Assembly: GCA_028292405.1 (NCBI GenBank)
Contig: JAQGMJ010000042.1
Location: forward strand, 1-64,000
Direction of reading: 5' to 3'
Length of the DNA stretch: 64,000 bases
Source of the DNA: Betaproteobacteria bacterium
Lineage (GTDB): Bacteria > Pseudomonadota > Gammaproteobacteria > Burkholderiales > JAEUOS01
Shown: positions 18,160 through 27,208 of the stretch, piece after piece
How the letters are laid out: each line of letters starts with the position of its first letter
How positions within the stretch are numbered: position 1 is the first letter of the stretch
Notes under the pieces: generated by a model
The model's database searches: none
What the model saw: only the letters and a program-made list of their open reading frames with translations
What the model was told of the DNA's origin: nothing
Translations under genes and position numbers: made by a program

Positions 18160-19965
18160 ATGAGCTACGTCGCCCCGGTCAAAGACATCAAGTTCGTGAT
18201 GCAGGAACTCGCGGGCCTGGAAGCCATCAACAAGCTGCCGGGCTGCGAAGAGGCGACGCTTGAAACCGTCGAGGCTATCCTCGAAGAAGACGCGCGCTTT
18301 TGCGGCGAGGTGGTGGCGCCGCTGAACCGCAGCGGCGACCTCGAGCACAGCGTGCGCCAGCCCGACGGCTCGGTGAAAACGCCCAAGGGCTTCAAAGAAG
18401 CGTTCAAGCAGTTCGGCGCGGGCGGCTGGCAGGGCCTGCATTTCCCCACCGAGTTCGGCGGCCAGGGCCTGCCCAAGCTGGTGGCCACCGCCGCCATCGA
18501 GATGATCAACAGCGCCAATCTTTCCTTCGCGCTGTGCCCGCTGCTCACCGACGGCGCGGTCGAAGCGATATTGCTCACCGGCACCGAAGCGCAGCGCAAC
18601 ACCTACCTGCCCAAGCTGATCAGCGGCGAGTGGACCGGCACCATGAACCTGACCGAGCCGCAGGCCGGCAGCGACCTGGCGCTGGTGAAAAGCCGCGCCG
18701 TGCCGCAGGCCGACGGCAGCTTCCGGGTCTTCGGCCAAAAGATTTTCATCACCTTCGGCGAGCACGACATGGCCGACAACATCATCCACCTGGTGCTGGC
18801 GCGCACGCCTTCCGCGCCCGAGGGGGTGAAGGGCATTTCTCTGTTCATCGTGCCCAAGTTCGTGGTCAATGCCGACGGCACGCCGGGCAAGCGCAACGAT
18901 GTGTATTGCGCCTCGCTGGAACACAAGCTCGGCATCAACGCCAGCCCCACCGCCGTGCTGCTGTACGGCGACAACAAGGGCGAAGTGGGCGAGGGCGCCA
19001 TCGGTTATCTCATCGGCGAAGAAAATCGCGGCCTCGAATACATGTTCATCATGATGAACGCGGCGCGCTTCGCCGTCGGCATGCAGGGCATCGCGGTGGC
19101 CGAGCGGGCATACCAAAAGGCCGTGGCCTATGCGAAGGACCGCACGCAAAGCCGCGCGGTCGAAGGCTCTTCGGGCCCGGTCACCATCATCCATCACCCG
19201 GACGTGCGGCGCATGCTGATGACCATGCGCGCCTACACCGAAGGCGCGCGCGCGTCGGCCTATGTGACGGCCGCCGCGCTGGATGCCGCCCACCATCACC
19301 CGGATGCCACGGTGCGCGCCGAGAACCAGTCCTTCTACGAATACATGGTGCCGCTGGTCAAGGGTTTCTCCACCGAGATGTCGCTCGAGGTCACCTCCCT
19401 CGGCGTGCAGGTGCACGGCGGCATGGGCTTCATCGAGGAGACCGGCGCTGCGCAGTATTACCGCGACGCGCGCATCCTGACCATCTATGAGGGCACCACC
19501 GCCATCCAGGCCAACGACCTGGTCGGGCGCAAGACCGCGCGCGACGCCGGAAAAACAGCCAAGGGCATCATCGCGCAAATCCGCAAGACGGAAAGCGAGC
19601 TGGCGCAATTCGAGCATGGTGATCTCGCGGTGATCCGCAATCAGCTCGCCGCTGCTTCAAAAGCTTTCGAGGAAGTGGTGGACTTCGTGGTGGCGAACGC
19701 CAAGGCCGATATCCGCGCTGTGTACGCGGGCAGCGTTCCCTATCTCAAGCTCGCCGGCATCACCGTGGCGGGCTGGAACATGGCGCGCGCCGCGCTCGCT
19801 GCACAGGCGAAAATCGCCGCCGGCGATAGCGACCCCTTTTACGCGACCAAGGTGGTGACGGCGCGCTTTTACGCCGACCACATCCTCACCCTGGCGCCCG
19901 CGCTGCGCAGCGCGATCGTCGGCGGCGCCGAGGGCGCGCTGGCGCTGGAACTGGATCAATTCTGA
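18160..19965 (+). CDS. Acyl-CoA dehydrogenase with C-terminal extension (DmdC/FadE-like, about 600 residues)
   Basis: This FAD enzyme oxidises an acyl-CoA to the 2-enoyl-CoA and hands electrons to ETF, encoded just upstream. The 601-residue protein is longer than short-chain dehydrogenases. It has the FAD/substrate motif MNLTEPQAGSDLALV near residue 161 and the catalytic-base region ILTIYEGTTAIQANDLVGRK near residue 440. An extra helical C-terminal domain follows, ending in LALELDQF. This architecture is shared by long-chain dehydrogenases and methylmercaptopropionyl-CoA dehydrogenase DmdC. Substrate specificity is not resolved. A TCAGGAG ribosome site precedes ATG 18160. The etfA terminator indicates its own promoter. 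Confidence 0.94.
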   Translation: MSYVAPVKDIKFVMQELAGLEAINKLPGCEEATLETVEAILEEDARFCGEVVAPLNRSGDLEHSVRQPDGSVKTPKGFKEAFKQFGAGGWQGLHFPTEFGGQGLPKLVATAAIEMINSANLSFALCPLLTDGAVEAILLTGTEAQRNTYLPKLISGEWTGTMNLTEPQAGSDLALVKSRAVPQADGSFRVFGQKIFITFGEHDMADNIIHLVLARTPSAPEGVKGISLFIVPKFVVNADGTPGKRNDVYCASLEHKLGINASPTAVLLYGDNKGEVGEGAIGYLIGEENRGLEYMFIMMNAARFAVGMQGIAVAERAYQKAVAYAKDRTQSRAVEGSSGPVTIIHHPDVRRMLMTMRAYTEGARASAYVTAAALDAAHHHPDATVRAENQSFYEYMVPLVKGFSTEMSLEVTSLGVQVHGGMGFIEETGAAQYYRDARILTIYEGTTAIQANDLVGRKTARDAGKTAKGIIAQIRKTESELAQFEHGDLAVIRNQLAAASKAFEEVVDFVVANAKADIRAVYAGSVPYLKLAGITVAGWNMARAALAAQAKIAAGDSDPFYATKVVTARFYADHILTLAPALRSAIVGGAEGALALELDQF

Positions 19966-20032
19966 GCGCTCTTTCAACCTATCCATCAACACTGGTCGGA
20001 GCCGTGAAGCGCCGGCGCAGCCGGAGCATTGC

Positions 20033-20641
20033 ATGACACAAACGCGGGGCACGCCCCGAAATACGGCAGCGCGCGGCACAGCAACAGCAGTGCGTGGGGC
20101 AGCAACAGCAGCCCGTGGGACGGCAACAGCATCGGGTGCGCCGGGCCAGCGCCTCATCGGCCTGCCGGCGGTGGTGGCGGCCGATGCGCGCGTGCTGGTG
20201 CTGGGCAGCTTTCCGAGTGCCGCCTCGCTCGCCTCGCAGCAGTATTACGCCCATCCGCAAAACCGTTTCTGGCTGTTCATGGGGCGCATCTTTGGCAACC
20301 GACACGCAAATGAGGATTGGCGCATGCTGTCCTATGAGCGGCGCCTGCAGCAGGCGCGCGCTGCCGGCGTGGCGATCTGGGACATCTACGGCGCCTGTGA
20401 GCGCGACGGCAGTATGGACGCTGCCATACGCAATCCGGAGTACAACGATTTCTCTGGCCTGCTCAAGCAGGCGCCGGGCATCAAGCGCATCTGCTTCAAC
20501 GGCGCCACCGCCGCGCGCGCTGTGCGCCACCTTGAGTCGTTCGGGCTGGAGACCGTGGCATTGCCCTCGAGCAGCCCGGCCAATGCGAGTCAATCGGTGG
20601 ACTCGAAACTGGCGCGCTGGCGCGAAGCTTTGTTGCCCTGA
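20033..20641 (+). CDS. Hypoxanthine/uracil-DNA glycosylase family protein (UDG family 6-like)
   Basis: From about residue 42 the 202-residue product is a uracil-DNA glycosylase superfamily protein of the DNA-deoxyinosine glycosylase type. Evidence is LVLGSFPSAASL, QYYAHPQNRFW, IWDIYGACERDGSMD, IRNPEYNDF and the C-terminal LPSSSPANA motif. It would excise deaminated bases (hypoxanthine, possibly uracil) to start base excision repair. The first 40 residues are unusual: codons 13-33 are three 21-base repeats encoding (A/V)RG(T/A)ATA. They may be non-conserved expansion, or the real start may lie downstream, though no nearer ATG exists before the fold begins. A spermidine-synthase-like gene follows 20 bases later. 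Confidence 0.88.
   Translation: MTQTRGTPRNTAARGTATAVRGAATAARGTATASGAPGQRLIGLPAVVAADARVLVLGSFPSAASLASQQYYAHPQNRFWLFMGRIFGNRHANEDWRMLSYERRLQQARAAGVAIWDIYGACERDGSMDAAIRNPEYNDFSGLLKQAPGIKRICFNGATAARAVRHLESFGLETVALPSSSPANASQSVDSKLARWREALLP
20069..20131 (+). repeat. Three tandem 21-base repeats at the start of the DNA glycosylase gene
   Basis: Units at 20069-20089, 20090-20110 and 20111-20131 encode ARGTATA, VRGAATA and ARGTATA. Each unit is a multiple of three, so copy-number change keeps the reading frame. The repeats precede the conserved glycosylase fold. Confidence 0.85.
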
Positions 20642-20661
20642 GGCGCCTGGAAAATACGCTG

Positions 20662-21450
20662 ATGGCCAAGCCTTTCGAAAAATTCTTCAAACCGCGCAGC
20701 CACCCCGAGATCAGCATCTCGGAGGAAGACGGCATCCGCTACCTGCACTTCGGCTCGGTGTGGATCCAGGGCGCGATGCGCATCCGCGACCCGTTTCACC
20801 TCGAACTCGACTACACGCGCGAGCTGTTCGCCGGCATGCTGTTTCATCCGGAGCCGCGCAACATCGTGCTGCTGGGTCTCGGCGCCGGCTCGGCGAGCAA
20901 GTTCGCCTGGAAGGCCTGTCCGAAAGCGAAGATCACCAGCGTGGAGCTGAACCCGGCGGTGATCGGCGTGGCGCGCAGCCAGTTCGAATTGCCGGCCGAC
21001 AGCAAACGCATGCGCACCGTCTGCGGCGATGCGCAGGAGTTCATCGCCGAGCCGTCGACGCGGGCGGACTATCTGATCGTCGACGTCTACGACGCCGCCG
21101 CCAAGGGGCCGGTGCTCTCCAGCCCGGAGTTCTACGCCGGTTGCCGTGCCGCGCTGAGCGAGAATGAACTGGGCGTGATGGTGGTCAACCTGTTCGGCCG
21201 CCACAAGTCCTACGAGGTCAACCTGCGCAACATCGAAAAGGCCTTCGATGGCCGCATGCTGGTGCTGCCGGCCTCCGAGCGCGGCAACGTCATTGCCTTT
21301 GGCCTCGCCGGCGCGCCGCTGCAGATCAAGCTGGCCGAGTTGCGGGCGCGGGCTTCGCACTTAAAGGAAAGCACTGGCCTGGAATTCAATCGCTGGGTCG
21401 GCGCGTTTCGCAGCGCCAACCAGTTCGAGGGCACTACCTGGACCGTCTAA
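20662..21450 (+). CDS. Spermidine synthase-like methyltransferase-fold protein
   Basis: The 262-residue protein has the Rossmann-like fold of polyamine aminopropyltransferases. The nucleotide-binding region is NIVLLGLGAGSASKFAWKACPKAKITSVELNPAVI (about residues 67-102), followed by GDAQEFIAE and YLIVDVYDAAAKGP. These match spermidine synthase-family proteins with the conserved Asp after the D-A/V-Y strand. The N-terminal beta domain is short and the usual polyamine-binding motifs are not obvious. It may therefore be one of the many family members that do not make spermidine. It follows the DNA glycosylase gene by 20 bases. The function of this pairing is unknown. Confidence 0.82.
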   Translation: MAKPFEKFFKPRSHPEISISEEDGIRYLHFGSVWIQGAMRIRDPFHLELDYTRELFAGMLFHPEPRNIVLLGLGAGSASKFAWKACPKAKITSVELNPAVIGVARSQFELPADSKRMRTVCGDAQEFIAEPSTRADYLIVDVYDAAAKGPVLSSPEFYAGCRAALSENELGVMVVNLFGRHKSYEVNLRNIEKAFDGRMLVLPASERGNVIAFGLAGAPLQIKLAELRARASHLKESTGLEFNRWVGAFRSANQFEGTTWTV

Positions 21451-21469
21451 GCACCAGGGTAAGGTCGCT

Positions 21470-22714
21470 CTAGGAGGCCGCCCAACGCTTGCGCCCAAGC
21501 AGCACCAGCAGCGGCGCAATCAGGCAAAAGAAACCCTGGCTGGCATAGGCAAGTCCCCAGGCGGTGGTGTCGGCGTTGCCACCGGTGTGGTCCAGCACCC
21601 AGCCGAACACGGTGGGCGAGATGACGCCGGCGCCGAAGCCCAGCGTCGCGTGCACGGCGAGCGTGATGCCGCGCTTGTCCGGCGCGGCGGCGGCAACGGT
21701 GCCGGCGGTGAGCGAGGAAGAGTCCGTCATCACCAGCATGGTGTAGAGGCACAGGCAGAACACTGTGACTGCCGTCGGCAGCGTGGCGGTGAAGCCGACC
21801 GCGCAACTCATCAGGCCGGAGGAGAACATGTAAAGCAGGATCATGCGCCGGCGGCCATAGCGCATGGCCAGTTCGTTGCCGTAGATCGAGGCGGGCATGC
21901 CCCAGAAGTTGATGAAGGCGGCGATGATCGCCGGCGCCACCACCACCGCGCCGCCGTGGGTGGCGGCGGCGAAGCTGATGAAGGCGACCAGCCAGGAGCG
22001 GCTGCCCAGCAGCTCCCAGCAGTGCGCCGTGTAGCCGAGGATGTAGCTCATCGCCGGCCGGTTTTTCAGCACCGGGCGAAAGTCGAGTAGGGCCGCGCTT
22101 TGCGCCGGGCGCGGCGCCAGCGGCACCGGCGCGATGCGCCAGACCATCACCAGCGCCAGTAGCGGGCCGAGCGCGCTGACGGCGAACACGCCCTGCCAGG
22201 AGAGCGCGGGCATCGCGATGATCGGCAGCAGGAAGGAGCCGCTGGTGCCCAGCGTAAAGCTGGTGGTGTAGAAGGAGACGTAGCGGCTTTGCTTGGGGCC
22301 GTGCACCCGGTCGGAAAGGATTTTCAGCCCCGGCATGTAGGTGCCCGCCAGGCCTGCACCGACGCAAGCCTGGAACAGCGCGGCAGTGAGAAAGCCTTGG
22401 GCGGCGAAGGCAAAGCCGAAACTCCCGAGCGCGGCCAGCGCGCAGGCGAAGATGTAGACGCGGCGCGCGTCGATGCGGTCGGTGATCGCGGTGAGCAGCG
22501 GCACGGCCAGCATGTAGCCGCCGAAGTAGGCGCCGCTGATCACGCCGGCTTGGGTGTTGCTCATCCCCCAGGTCTTCTGCAGCAGCGGCAGCAGGGTGGG
22601 GAAGGTGGCGTACCCGAGCATGGTGCCGATTTCGGCGATGCACAGGTAGGCGGTGATCCTCGCGGCGGAGACGGCGGGCGGGGCGGATGCGGCGGTGGTC
22701 ATGCCCCGGGTCAT
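21470..22714 (-). CDS. MFS transporter
   Basis: The 414-residue protein has about twelve hydrophobic segments in two six-helix halves separated by a loop around residues 190-220, as in the major facilitator superfamily. The loop between helices 2 and 3 reads GGYMLAVPLLTAITDRIDARRVY, matching the MFS D-R-x-x-R signature. It would be an inner-membrane proton-driven carrier. The gene lies nine bases downstream of the FAD/Fe-S dehydrogenase gene on the same strand and is the last gene of the GntR-linked operon. Uptake of that enzyme's 2-hydroxy acid substrate is therefore a reasonable guess. An alternative start is ATG 22702. Confidence 0.9.
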   Translation of the reverse strand: MTRGMTTAASAPPAVSAARITAYLCIAEIGTMLGYATFPTLLPLLQKTWGMSNTQAGVISGAYFGGYMLAVPLLTAITDRIDARRVYIFACALAALGSFGFAFAAQGFLTAALFQACVGAGLAGTYMPGLKILSDRVHGPKQSRYVSFYTTSFTLGTSGSFLLPIIAMPALSWQGVFAVSALGPLLALVMVWRIAPVPLAPRPAQSAALLDFRPVLKNRPAMSYILGYTAHCWELLGSRSWLVAFISFAAATHGGAVVVAPAIIAAFINFWGMPASIYGNELAMRYGRRRMILLYMFSSGLMSCAVGFTATLPTAVTVFCLCLYTMLVMTDSSSLTAGTVAAAAPDKRGITLAVHATLGFGAGVISPTVFGWVLDHTGGNADTTAWGLAYASQGFFCLIAPLLVLLGRKRWAAS

Positions 22715-22723
22715 GCCTCCGGG

Positions 22724-25700
22724 TCAGGCCAGCGCGCGCGCCAGCACCCGCGCCACGTGCAGCGCCTCGCGCGCGGCGCCGTCCTTGATCTGGTGCCGGC
22801 AACTGGTGCCGTCGGCGACGATCAGGGTGTCGGCCCCGGCCTTGCGCACCGCCGGCAGCAGCGAGAGCTCGGCCATTTGCATGGAGACGTCGATGTGGTC
22901 CTTCTCGTAGCCGAAGGCGCCGGCCATGCCGCAGCAGCTCGACTCGATCAGCTCGACGTTCATGCCCGGGATCAGCCCCAGCACCTTCTGCACCGGCTTG
23001 ACCGCATCGAAAGCCTTCTGGTGGCAGTGGCCGTGCAGCAGCGCCTTGGTCTCAGGCAATGCCTTCAACGGCAGTTTCAAGCGGCCGGCGTCGGACTCGC
23101 GTGCGAGGAACTCTTCGAACAGCAGTGCATGGTCCGCCAGCTTTTGCGCGGCCTCGCCGAATCCATAGACGAGAAATTCATCGCGCAGCGTCAGCAGGCA
23201 GGAGGGCTCCAGGCCCACCACCGGCACGCCGCGTTCGACGAAGGGCAGCAGCGCGTCGAGCATGCGCCGCGCCTCGGCCTTGGCTTGTTCGGTGAGGCCG
23301 GAGGCGAGGAAGGTGCGGCCGCAGCACAGCGGGCGCTCGCCGGGTTTGGCGGAGAGATGCACGCGATAGCCCGCCGCTTCCAGCACCTTCAGCGCGTCCT
23401 TCAGGTTCTCGCTCTCGAAGTAATTGTTGAAGGTGTCGGCCAGCAGCACCACTTCGCCGGTGCCCGTCTGCTTCGGCGCGGCGCTCCGGGTGAAGGCGCT
23501 GCCCCAGCGCGGCAGCGAGCGCCGCGCGGAGAAGCCCGCGACCTTCTCTGAAAGCCAGGCGCCGCCGGGCAGGGTGTCGCGCAGGTTCATCACCCAGGCG
23601 AAGCCGGAAGCGCGCGGCGCGTAGTGGGGCAGGTAGGCGATCAGCTTGTCTTTCAGCGATAGACCGTGCTTGGCGTTGTACTGATGCAGGGCTTCGATTT
23701 TCATCTTCGCCATGTCCACGCCGGTGGGGCAGTCGCGCTTGCAGCCCTTGCAGGAGACACAGAGGTCGAGCGCGTCATGCACTTCATCGGAAGCCAATGC
23801 TTCGGTCGCGGCGATGCCGGAGAGCTGGCCCGACAGCGCCAGGCGCAGCGTATTTGCGCGGCCGCGCGTCAGGTGCTTTTCCTCGCGCGTGACGCGGTAG
23901 GAAGGACACATGGTGCCGGCGTCGAACTTGCGGCAGTGGCCGTTGTTGTTGCACATCTCCAGCGCCTTGCCCAGGCCCAGAGATGGGTCGCCGCCGGTGC
24001 CGGGGGCGCTGACTTCGTCGGTCGCGGGATCGGCGCTGACGTTCCAGGCGCTCCAGTCGAGCGCGGTCGCGGTCGATGCCATCGCGTAGCCGGGCTTGAG
24101 GCGGAACAGGGACTTGTCGTCCATCTTCGGCGTATGGACGATCTTGCCGGGGTTGAGCAGGTTGTCCGGGTCGAAGACGTACTTGATCTCCTTGAACACC
24201 TCGTTGATGCGGTGCCCGTACTGCCACTCCACCCATTCGCCGCGCACGATGCCGTCGCCATGCTCGCCGGAAAAGGCGCCCTTGAACTTGCGCACCAGGG
24301 CGCCGGCTTCTTCGGCGATCGCGCGCATCTTGGTCGCGCCGTCGCGGCGCATGTCCAGCACCGGGCGCACGTGCAGGGTGCCGACCGAGGCGTGCGCATA
24401 CCAGGTGCCGCGGGTGCCGTGCTTCGCGAACACTTCGGTCAGGCTGTCGGTGTACTCGGCCAGATGTTCCAGCGGCACCGCGCAGTCCTCGATGAAGGAG
24501 ACCGGCTTGCCGTCGCCCTTCATGCTCATCATGATGTTGAGACCGGCCTTGCGCACTTCCCACAATTCCTTTTGCGCGTTGGCGTCCGTCATCTCGACCA
24601 CGCTGCCGGGCATGCCGAGGTCGCCCATCAGCGCCACCAGGTCTTTCAGGTGGCGCAGCTGCGTGTCCTTGTCTTCACCGGCGAATTCGACCAGCAAGAT
24701 TGCCTGCGGCGCGCCGATCAGCGCGGCATCGACGACGGGACGGAAAGCCGGGTTGGCGCGCGCCAGGTCGATCATGGTGCGGTCCACCAGTTCGACGGCT
24801 ACGGGTTTCAGTTTGACGATGTGCTGCGCCGAGTCCATCGCCTTGTGAAAGCTCTCGAAGTTCACCACGCCCAGCACCTTGTGCCTGGGCAATGGCGATA
24901 GCTTCAGGGTAAGGCGGCGCGAGTAGGCCAGGCTGCCTTCGCTGCCCACCAGGATGTGCGACAGGTTGACCGTGCCGTCCTCTGTGTACGGCCGCTCGCT
25001 TTGGCAGTTGAAAATGTCCAGGTTGTAGCCGCCAACGCGGCGCATCACATGTGGCCAGGCCCGCTCGATCTCGTCGTTCTCGCGCGAAGCCAGGGCGAAC
25101 AGGGTGGTGACGATCTGCCGCTCGCGGTTGCCGGTGAGCGGCTCGTCGAAGGAGCCGAAGTGGATCTCGGTGCCGTCGGCCAAGAGCGCGTCGATGCCCA
25201 GCACGTTGTGCACCATGTTGCCGTAGGCAATCGAGCGGCTGCCGCAGGAGTTGTTGCCCGCCATGCCGCCGATGGTCGCCTGCGCGCTGGTGGAAACATC
25301 CACCGGGAACCACAGGCCGTGCGGTTTGAGCCAGGCATTGAGGTGGTCCAGCACGATGCCCGGCTGCACGACAACGGTGGCGGCATCCTTGTCGAAGGAA
25401 ATGATCTGGTTCAGGTAGCGCGTGTTGTCGATCACCAGGCATTCGCCGACGGTCTGGCCGCACTGGCTGGTGCCGGCGCCGCGCGCGAGGATGGGCGTTT
25501 TCAGGTCGCGCGCGATGGCAAAGGCCATGCGCACGTCGTCTTCGCTCTTCGGCACGAACACGCCGATCGGCTCGACCTGGTAGAAGGAGGCGTCGGTCGA
25601 ATAGCGCCCGCGGGTGGCGGCGTCGAACAGCACTTCGCCCTGGGTGTGCCGCCGCAGCAGGTCGGCCAGGCGGCTGCGTGACAGCAGCGGCCCGGAGGCT

Positions 25701-25738
25701 ACCGGGCGAAGCGCGCTTTCGGCGACCGGCGCGTTCAT
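22724..25738 (-). CDS. FAD-linked and Fe-S 2-hydroxy acid dehydrogenase (YdiJ-like)
   Basis: This 1004-residue fusion joins a GlcD/Dld-type flavoprotein to an Fe-S protein. The N-terminal FAD-binding type 4 domain (about 40-270) includes ARGAGTSQCGQTVG and IGGMAGNNSCGSRS. The FAD-linked oxidase C-terminal domain follows (about 280-560), with FSGEHGDGIVRGEW. An Fe-S segment has CVSCKGCKRDCPTG near residue 660. CCG-type cysteine motifs (LCCGRTF, ESSCCGMAGAFGYE) lie in the last third. E. coli YdiJ, of the same size and layout, oxidises D-2-hydroxyglutarate; other relatives use D-lactate or glycolate. It overlaps the DsbA-like gene by ATGA and sits near serine-glyoxylate aminotransferase, so a glycolate/glycerate-type substrate is possible. 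Confidence 0.92.
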   Translation of the reverse strand: MNAPVAESALRPVASGPLLSRSRLADLLRRHTQGEVLFDAATRGRYSTDASFYQVEPIGVFVPKSEDDVRMAFAIARDLKTPILARGAGTSQCGQTVGECLVIDNTRYLNQIISFDKDAATVVVQPGIVLDHLNAWLKPHGLWFPVDVSTSAQATIGGMAGNNSCGSRSIAYGNMVHNVLGIDALLADGTEIHFGSFDEPLTGNRERQIVTTLFALASRENDEIERAWPHVMRRVGGYNLDIFNCQSERPYTEDGTVNLSHILVGSEGSLAYSRRLTLKLSPLPRHKVLGVVNFESFHKAMDSAQHIVKLKPVAVELVDRTMIDLARANPAFRPVVDAALIGAPQAILLVEFAGEDKDTQLRHLKDLVALMGDLGMPGSVVEMTDANAQKELWEVRKAGLNIMMSMKGDGKPVSFIEDCAVPLEHLAEYTDSLTEVFAKHGTRGTWYAHASVGTLHVRPVLDMRRDGATKMRAIAEEAGALVRKFKGAFSGEHGDGIVRGEWVEWQYGHRINEVFKEIKYVFDPDNLLNPGKIVHTPKMDDKSLFRLKPGYAMASTATALDWSAWNVSADPATDEVSAPGTGGDPSLGLGKALEMCNNNGHCRKFDAGTMCPSYRVTREEKHLTRGRANTLRLALSGQLSGIAATEALASDEVHDALDLCVSCKGCKRDCPTGVDMAKMKIEALHQYNAKHGLSLKDKLIAYLPHYAPRASGFAWVMNLRDTLPGGAWLSEKVAGFSARRSLPRWGSAFTRSAAPKQTGTGEVVLLADTFNNYFESENLKDALKVLEAAGYRVHLSAKPGERPLCCGRTFLASGLTEQAKAEARRMLDALLPFVERGVPVVGLEPSCLLTLRDEFLVYGFGEAAQKLADHALLFEEFLARESDAGRLKLPLKALPETKALLHGHCHQKAFDAVKPVQKVLGLIPGMNVELIESSCCGMAGAFGYEKDHIDVSMQMAELSLLPAVRKAGADTLIVADGTSCRHQIKDGAAREALHVARVLARALA

Positions 25739-26391
25739 GCCGTGGCGGCGGCTTGCGCTTCCTCGATGGCGCCGAGCAGGGTCTCGGGCTCATGCGCGCC
25801 GGAGAGGCCGACGCGCTTGTTGAAAATGAAAAACGGCACGCCCTCCACGCCCATGCGCCGCGCTTGCTCGTCCTGCGCGTTGATGAACTCGCGTGCCTCT
25901 TCGCTATGCAGGTTTTTTTCTGCTTCGGCGCGATCCAGGCCGGCCTTCTCGGCGAGGTCGAGCAGTACCTTCTCGTCGGTGAGGTCGAGGGTGTCGATGA
26001 AGTAGGCCTGCAGCAAGGTCTCCTTCACGCGGTCCTGCGCCGGGCCGGGCTGGGCCATGGCGATCAGGCTGTGCGCCGCCAGGGTATTGGGCTGGCGCAC
26101 GATCTTGTCGAACTGCATGTCGAGGCCGACCGATTGGCCCACAGCTTTGACGCGCTCGTACTTTTGCGCGCCGCCGGCGCCGAACTTCTGCGTTACGTAG
26201 TCCTGGCGCGACATGCCTTCCGGCGGCAGGCCGGGGTTGAGCTGGAACGGGTGCCAGGTTACTTGCGGCGCGGGCGCGTCCGGGTGCTTTTCCGCATAGA
26301 GCTCGAGCGCGGCTTCGAGGCGGCGCTTGCCGATGAAACACCAGGGGCAGACAACGTCGGAAACCACGTCGATGGTCAGGGCTTCGGTCAT
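25735..26391 (-). CDS. DsbA family (FrnE-like) oxidoreductase
   Basis: The 218-residue product from ATG 26391 has a thioredoxin-fold DsbA domain with the active-site motif VVCPWCFIGKRRLEAAL close to the N-terminus. The C-terminal EEAREFINAQDEQARRMGVEGVPFFIFNKRVGLSGA, with the cis-Pro loop, is typical of FrnE/2-hydroxychromene-2-carboxylate-isomerase relatives. There is no signal peptide, so it acts in the cytoplasm, unlike classical DsbA. A GAAGGA ribosome site supports this start over the in-frame ATG at 26421. Its stop overlaps the start of the FAD/Fe-S gene by four bases (ATGA), so the two are translationally coupled. Confidence 0.9.
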   Translation of the reverse strand: MTEALTIDVVSDVVCPWCFIGKRRLEAALELYAEKHPDAPAPQVTWHPFQLNPGLPPEGMSRQDYVTQKFGAGGAQKYERVKAVGQSVGLDMQFDKIVRQPNTLAAHSLIAMAQPGPAQDRVKETLLQAYFIDTLDLTDEKVLLDLAEKAGLDRAEAEKNLHSEEAREFINAQDEQARRMGVEGVPFFIFNKRVGLSGAHEPETLLGAIEEAQAAATA

Positions 26392-26417
26392 GATGATTCC
26401 TTCAAAAATTTGGCGGC

Positions 26418-27095
26418 TCAAGCGGCAGCAACTTGGCTGCCTTCGAGCGAGGCCAGAATGGTAGCGCGCTTGTTCAAAAGATGCTGGGTCAAAAGGGCGC
26501 GCAGGGCAGGGCCATCGCGCGCTTCCAGCAGGCGCAGGATCTTGGTGTGCTCGGCGATCGCCTGGTCCCAGCGTTCGTTGGAAAGGTTGGAACGGTAGCG
26601 GGTGCCGTAGATGCGCTGGTTCAGGCGCAGGTAAGTCTCGGTCAGCACCGGGTTGCGCGCCGCCGCGTTGATCTTGTTGTGGATCTGCATGTTGGCGCGA
26701 AAGTAGCCCGGCAGGTCGCGCCGCGCGTGGCTGGCCAGCATGTCGAATTGCAGCGCGCGTATTTCCGCCAGTTCTTCCGGCTGGATACGCGCCGCCGCCA
26801 GTTCGCCCGCCAGCCCTTCGAGGTCGGCCATCAACTCATAGGTAGCCGAAACGGTAGCGGCATCGACGACCGCCACCACCGCGCCGCGTTGCGGCAGCAA
26901 CTCTACCAGGCCTTCGCCCGCGAGTGTCTTGAAGGCTTCGCGCAATGGCGTGCGCGATACCTGCAGTTCCTCCGTCAGCACGCGCTCGTTCAGGCGCGCG
27001 CCGGGCGCGATGCGGCCTTCGATGATCATGTCGCGCAAGCTGGCGGTGGCGACATGCGCCAGGGTGGCGCGGTCGATGGGAATGGGGGCGTTCAT
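26418..27095 (-). CDS. GntR family transcriptional regulator with FCD domain
   Basis: The 225-residue protein has an N-terminal winged helix (about 10-78) containing GARLNERVLTEELQVSRTPLREAFKTLAGEGLVELLPQRG, the classic GntR recognition region. It is followed by an all-helical FCD ligand-binding domain (about 85-215) with metal-ligand-type residues in LPGYFRANMQIHNKI and AIAEHTKIL. FadR-subfamily regulators of this type sense organic acids. It is upstream of the DsbA-like, FAD/Fe-S and MFS genes and divergent from serine-glyoxylate aminotransferase. Identical palindromes in front of both divergent genes (27122-27129 and 27209-27216) are likely its operators. The frame is open far upstream, but this ATG begins the conserved domain. 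Confidence 0.93.
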   Translation of the reverse strand: MNAPIPIDRATLAHVATASLRDMIIEGRIAPGARLNERVLTEELQVSRTPLREAFKTLAGEGLVELLPQRGAVVAVVDAATVSATYELMADLEGLAGELAAARIQPEELAEIRALQFDMLASHARRDLPGYFRANMQIHNKINAAARNPVLTETYLRLNQRIYGTRYRSNLSNERWDQAIAEHTKILRLLEARDGPALRALLTQHLLNKRATILASLEGSQVAAA

Positions 27096-27121
27096 GGGCA
27101 GCGGAGAGTAGTTCACATAAA

Positions 27122-27129
27122 TGTATACA
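27122..27129. promoter_or_regulatory. Putative GntR operator 1 (TGTATACA) upstream of gntR
   Basis: TGTATACA within ATAAATGTATACAAAATA lies 27 bases before the gntR ATG. It matches the TNGTNNNACNA-type palindromes bound by FadR-subfamily GntR regulators and suggests autoregulation. The flanks are AT-rich, in contrast to the rest of the window. Confidence 0.65.
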
Positions 27130-27208
27130 AAATATTGATATTCGTCAAGCCTTGCTGCGCTGCAAGAGGAAAATGGAGGATTGACAGCGTCAGCGTGAAT
27201 CCATAAAA

